In this document: positions 5,792-8,622 of the stretch, piece by piece | Numbering within the stretch: position 1 is the first letter of the stretch | Layout of the letters: every line of letters begins with the position of its first letter | Assembly: GCA_012511525.1 (NCBI GenBank) | Contig: JAAZFW010000149.1 | Span: 1-8,622 of the forward strand | Direction: 5' to 3' | Origin: Clostridiaceae bacterium | GTDB lineage: Bacteria; Bacillota; Clostridia; Saccharofermentanales; UBA5734 | DNA length: 8,622 bases | Position numbers and translations under genes: made by a program | Notes under the pieces: generated by a model | Told to the model about the DNA's origin: nothing | Databases searched by the model: none | Seen by the model: the letters and a program-made list of their open reading frames with translations, nothing else

Positions 5792-7093
5792 ATGCCTGTC
5801 GTCTCATCCCATGCCTGGCTGGCCAGTCAGCTGCAGCAAGTCCAGGCCGAAGATACCGGCTTGCCGCTGATCCTGATGGACCAGGACAGGCCGTCTGGCG
5901 CCGAACCGGTCCAGCCCGACCTGCAGGCTTTGGTCGCGACCGTTTGCAGCCAGATCCTGCAGTCGGACGCAGCCACGGTCGCGGCTGTCGCCGCTCACAA
6001 GGTTCCCCGCCAGGTGCTTTGGGACATCATCGCCCGCACCGCCGACCAGGTCAGCGTCCGGGCCGGATTTTTCCGCCGTGACCTGCAGCAACAAGTGATG
6101 GACTTCCTGTTCGGTTACGGCCCGCTGCAGCCGTATATTTTGAACGAGGCGGTCACGGATGTGGATGCGACAGCCCCGGACGCCTTCACGATCAAGGTGG
6201 ACGGCGTCCGCCAGGCCCTGCCTTTGCGCTTTTCGGACGCCGGGACCTATGACACGTTCTGCCGCCTCCTGGTGATCCGCAATGGCGGCCAGATCAACGA
6301 GAACGACAGCCACTGCCGCGTGACAGACGAGCAGAACCGCCTGCGTATCAACGTGACCATTCCGCCGCGCAGCGTCCGATTCCCGACGCTTTGCATTCGT
6401 AAGCACCGGAAAAAGTCGCTTCGCCTCATGGATCTTCAAGATGGCGGCATGTTCGGCGAACCGGTCGCGGATAGGCTGCGGCACTGGGCGGCAGAAGGCC
6501 GCTCCGTTCTCTTTTGCGGCAGGGGCGCTGCCGGCAAGACCACCTTGCTGCGGGCCTTCCTGGAAGAAATGCCGCGTCTGGAGCGCGTGCTGGTCGCTGA
6601 GAGCGACAGCGAGCTGTACCCGGAAAAACCCTGCTGCCTGCTGCAGCGGATCAAGAAACCGCACGAAGGCGGCCGTCCGGTCAGCCTGTACGACCTGGTT
6701 CGCGACGGGCTGACCATGTCGCTGGACACGTACTGCATCGGCGAAATCGTCGGTGACGAGGCGCTGGCATTTATCCACGCCGCCTTTTCGGGCCACCGCT
6801 GCCTGGGCACGATCCATGCCGTCCGGCCGGAAGAAGTGCCGGACCGCTTGCTGGCCCTCGCCCGGCCGGCTTCGAGCGGAGAAAGCGACCGGACTTTGCG
6901 CCGCATGATCGGCAGCAGCCTGGACATCATCGTCGGACTGAAGCAGTTCAAAGTTGACAGGATTGTTGTTGTCCGCGGCTATCGGGAGGAGATTGATCAC
7001 TATGAAATGGACGTTGCCTGGACAAAGGGTCCGGATTCGCCAGCAGACCTTGCAGCTGACCAGCTCGCTGAGCCGGTGGTGCCAGGTCCGTGA
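5792..7093 (+). CDS. tadA: TadA/CpaF-family pilus assembly ATPase
   Basis: This 433-residue protein is a secretion ATPase of the VirB11/GspE superfamily. It should form a cytoplasmic hexamer that drives Tad pilin extrusion through TadB/TadC. Visible motifs are FGYGPLQPYI (107-116), typical of the CpaF N-terminal domain, Walker A GRGAAGKTT (243-251), the Asp-box region VAESDSELY (268-276), the Walker B region YCIGEIVGDEAL (314-325, Glu318) and the His box GHRCLGTIHA (334-343). In GEIVGDEA the Arg usual in GEVRG-type motifs is absent, which looks like a subfamily trait rather than damage. The ATG at 5792 is preceded by AGAAGG at 8 nt and lies 1 nt after the stop of the kinase-TadZ gene, so translation is probably coupled. 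Its last 30 codons overlap the start of the next gene in another frame, and the final 20 or so residues (Pro/Ala/Asp-rich) look like a non-conserved extension. Confidence 0.93.
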   Translation: MPVVSSHAWLASQLQQVQAEDTGLPLILMDQDRPSGAEPVQPDLQALVATVCSQILQSDAATVAAVAAHKVPRQVLWDIIARTADQVSVRAGFFRRDLQQQVMDFLFGYGPLQPYILNEAVTDVDATAPDAFTIKVDGVRQALPLRFSDAGTYDTFCRLLVIRNGGQINENDSHCRVTDEQNRLRINVTIPPRSVRFPTLCIRKHRKKSLRLMDLQDGGMFGEPVADRLRHWAAEGRSVLFCGRGAAGKTTLLRAFLEEMPRLERVLVAESDSELYPEKPCCLLQRIKKPHEGGRPVSLYDLVRDGLTMSLDTYCIGEIVGDEALAFIHAAFSGHRCLGTIHAVRPEEVPDRLLALARPASSGESDRTLRRMIGSSLDIIVGLKQFKVDRIVVVRGYREEIDHYEMDVAWTKGPDSPADLAADQLAEPVVPGP

Positions 7094-7571
7094 AGACCTG
7101 ATCTACGCCTGCCAGAAATGCCTCGACGCCGGGCTGGAGCAGCCGACGCGCGCGGCGGTCTCAGCCTTTGTGACCCGCGTGCGCGGGGGCATGGCCGTCG
7201 AACAGGCCCTGGACCTGATGCGCCAGGGGATCGGGCACGAGCATTTCCAAGACCTGGTTGTGGCGCTGCGCTTCAACTTGCGTTACCGCGGCGATCTGCC
7301 CGCTTTGCTCGAGCACCTGGCATGGCAGCTCAGCCGGATCGAGGAGGAGTATACCCGGCGCAAGCTGTCCAACGCGCACGACCGGCGGATCACCGGGCTG
7401 GTTTTGCTGGCCGTTCCGGCCGGCTGCCTGCTGCGGCTGGGGACGAACGCCGACCTCCTGCGGCTCTTTACAGCCAGCATGCCCGGCCGGATGCTCGCAA
7501 TCGTCGGCATGATCAGCTACCTGGCCGCGGTCGCCGCATTCTGCCTGATCCAAAACAGGCTCGGTGCCTGA
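7002..7571 (+). CDS. tadB: TadB-like type II secretion F-domain membrane protein (short form)
   Basis: TadB and TadC form the inner-membrane platform on which the TadA ATPase works. The 189-residue product has a cytoplasmic helical F domain (about 20-125: LTSSLSRWCQVREDL, then GMAVEQALDLM, then LRYRGDLPALLEHLAWQL) followed by two membrane segments (about 130-147 and 164-184). Usual TadB proteins are near 300 residues and carry an extra N-terminal membrane hairpin, which is missing here. The start at 7002 is supported by GGGAGGAG 10 nt upstream and creates a 92-nt out-of-frame overlap with tadA. No other in-frame ATG or GTG lies before the conserved domain. The identity as TadB, rather than a generic F-domain protein, rests on its position between tadA and a second F-domain gene. 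Confidence 0.82.
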   Translation: MKWTLPGQRVRIRQQTLQLTSSLSRWCQVREDLIYACQKCLDAGLEQPTRAAVSAFVTRVRGGMAVEQALDLMRQGIGHEHFQDLVVALRFNLRYRGDLPALLEHLAWQLSRIEEEYTRRKLSNAHDRRITGLVLLAVPAGCLLRLGTNADLLRLFTASMPGRMLAIVGMISYLAAVAAFCLIQNRLGA

Positions 7572-7573
7572 GC

Positions 7574-8437
7574 ATGGACCGCGGCGCGATCAGGATCCTG
7601 TTTATCTTGCTGCCGGCCGGCCTGGTGCTGTTCGGCTGCCTGTATCACCTGCTTCCGGCGCTGCTCCTTGGCCTGGGCAACCCTTTGTCCCAGGCTGCGC
7701 TCAGCAACCAGCCCGGACGGAAAACAGACCGTCGGCCAAGGTGGCTGTCCGCGCTGCATCCAGGCAGGCCTGTTGCCGGAATGCGCCGTCTCCTGCAGCG
7801 GGCAGGCTACCAGCACGCCTGGGCCCTGGAGCTGTATCTTCTCGCGCAGCTGGCTTTGCCAGTCTTTTTGCTGCTGTTTGGCCTGCTGACGCATCCGTCA
7901 CCCCTGGTGCCCTTAGCGTCTGCAGCCGGGCTTGCCGCGTGGGTCGACAACATCGTCAGAAACCGGGTGAGGAAACGGCAGCAAGCGTTCTCGCGCAGCC
8001 TTTACAAGGTGTACCGCTTCCTGGAAAGCCAGATCATATCCGGCGTTGCGGTGACCGACGCGCTGCGCGGTCTGCCGGAAGCGGTCCGCGAACCGGTCGT
8101 CGGTCCTGTGCTGGTCCGGTTTACCGCAATCTTCGAAGTAACCTGCGACATTGAACAGGCTTTTGCCGTGATTCGGCAATCCTTTTCAGGTCAGGACGTC
8201 GATCTGCTCCAGGCCAACATCCAGCAGTGCCTGCAGACAGGCGTCGCGGGAAAAAGCATGCAGCGCATGGAAGAATTGCTGTTTGCCCGTTACTTCAGCC
8301 AGATGCAGGCGGAAACAAACCGCGTGCGCCATCGCCTGGTATGGACGGCCGCGGCCAGCCTGGTTCCGGTGGCTGTCCTGTTTCTCTATCCGCTTTTCCA
8401 TGGCGCGCTGGACGCGCTGAACACGATTTTCGGCTGA
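7574..8437 (+). CDS. tadC: TadC-like type II secretion F-domain membrane protein
   Basis: The 287-residue product is the second platform protein. A membrane segment near the N-terminus (about 6-33) is followed by a basic loop, two further hydrophobic segments (about 86-106 and 109-125), and then the cytoplasmic F domain (about 130-250), with FSRSLYKVYRFLESQIISG and a Gln/Arg-rich C-terminal helix. A final membrane segment lies at 257-276 (WTAAASLVPVAVLFLYPLF). This order is usual for Tad F-domain proteins. No good Shine-Dalgarno is seen before the ATG, which lies 2 nt after the tadB stop, so translation probably depends on coupling to tadB. It would pair with TadB and contact TadA. Which of the two genes is truly orthologous to TadB or TadC cannot be decided from motifs alone; gene order suggests this assignment. 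Confidence 0.83.
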   Translation: MDRGAIRILFILLPAGLVLFGCLYHLLPALLLGLGNPLSQAALSNQPGRKTDRRPRWLSALHPGRPVAGMRRLLQRAGYQHAWALELYLLAQLALPVFLLLFGLLTHPSPLVPLASAAGLAAWVDNIVRNRVRKRQQAFSRSLYKVYRFLESQIISGVAVTDALRGLPEAVREPVVGPVLVRFTAIFEVTCDIEQAFAVIRQSFSGQDVDLLQANIQQCLQTGVAGKSMQRMEELLFARYFSQMQAETNRVRHRLVWTAAASLVPVAVLFLYPLFHGALDALNTIFG

Positions 8438-8439
8438 AT

Positions 8440-8455
8440 GCAGTCCCGGGACTGC
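8440..8455. repeat. Perfect 16-bp palindrome between tadC and the prepilin-like gene
   Basis: GCAGTCCCGGGACTGC is fully self-complementary and begins 3 nt after the tadC stop. In RNA it would fold as a 6-bp stem (GCAGTC/GACTGC) with a CCGG loop. No T-run follows (GCCGGCAATAAATC), so it is not a standard terminator. It could be an mRNA stability or processing structure that lets pilin mRNA accumulate separately from the assembly genes, or a binding site for a dimeric protein. Confidence 0.5.
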
Positions 8456-8482
8456 CGGCAATAAATCATGGGAGGTTTTGAC

Positions 8483-8622
8483 ATGAGACAACGTATTTCC
8501 CGCGGGCAACGCCGCCCGCACGACCTGGTGCGGAAGCGCACAGAAAAGCTGATGCGCATCCGCAAACGCAACGGATTCGGCCTCAACGAGGTGATCGGGA
8601 TCGCAGCCGGGATCATCATCGC
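8483..8622 (+). CDS. Type IVb prepilin-like (Flp-like) protein, N-terminal part, cut by window edge
   Basis: An ATG at 8483 with GGGAGG 7 nt upstream opens a frame that runs off the window after 46 codons. The product starts with a very basic 31-residue leader (about a dozen Arg/Lys) ending in KRNG, followed by FGLNEVIGIAAGIII, the start of a hydrophobic helix. If cut after Gly31, the mature protein has Glu at +5 (FGLNE), the hallmark of type IV prepilins processed by TadV/CpaA-type peptidases. Position directly after tadC, on the same strand, fits a pilin or pseudopilin of this Tad locus. The leader is longer than that of most Flp pilins, so a Flp1-like or TadE-like protein is also possible. 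The strong ribosome site, the best in this half of the window, fits a highly made pilin. Confidence 0.7.
   Translation, partial: MRQRISRGQRRPHDLVRKRTEKLMRIRKRNGFGLNEVIGIAAGIII

Noticed and set aside
5804..7000. Open frame of 398 codons on the minus strand opposite tadA
   Set aside because: Low-complexity Ala/Arg/Gln-rich translation without motifs, opposite a clearly conserved ATPase.
1..8622. CRISPR array, tRNA, rRNA, insertion sequence or phage attachment site
   Set aside because: No regularly spaced repeats, cloverleaf-like segments, transposase frames or terminal inverted repeats were seen.

Overview
The window reads as chromosomal DNA from a GC-rich member of the Bacillota, most likely a clostridial lineage; I cannot name a genus. 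The reasons are: strong GGAGG-type Shine-Dalgarno sites, an apparently perfect CtsR heat-shock operator (CtsR is a Bacillota/Gram-positive repressor), a ClpX/ClpP pair with Gram-positive features, and a compact clostridial-style Tad (type IVb pilus) locus. No rRNA, tRNA, insertion sequence or CRISPR array is visible.

Layout. (1) 1-484, minus strand: the first 161 codons of a glycoside hydrolase family 4 (alpha-galactosidase/alpha-glucosidase-like) enzyme, cut by the window edge. (2) 485-727: a divergent intergenic region holding a possible extended -10 for the hydrolase, and two forward promoters for the next operon. The upstream one (P1) has a CtsR operator exactly in its spacer. The downstream one (P2) is a clean sigma-A promoter with an extended -10 and no operator. 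(3) 728-4105: a proteostasis operon, tig (trigger factor), clpP and clpX. A strong hairpin separates tig from clpP, and a 10-bp, GCAA-tetraloop intrinsic terminator follows clpX. (4) 4219-8622: a co-oriented, tightly packed Tad locus. It holds a Hanks-type kinase fused to a TadZ/CpaE-like domain, a TadA/CpaF ATPase, a short TadB-like and a TadC-like membrane platform protein, a perfect 16-bp palindrome, and the start of a prepilin-like gene that runs off the window.

How the parts work together. Trigger factor, ClpP and ClpX form a folding/degradation module. The promoter layout predicts basal transcription from P2 and stress-inducible transcription from P1 when CtsR is inactivated. In the Tad locus, TadA would power pilin assembly through the TadB/TadC inner-membrane platform. 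The prepilin-like protein is the likely substrate, and the TadZ-like half of the fusion would place the machine in the cell.

The most unusual element is the fusion at 4219-5790. A cytoplasmic protein kinase with a degenerate glycine loop and a non-RD catalytic loop is joined to a MinD-superfamily domain that has lost its Walker A lysine. This suggests that kinase signalling is built directly into pilus positioning or activation. That functional link is inference; the domain order and residues are read directly from the sequence.
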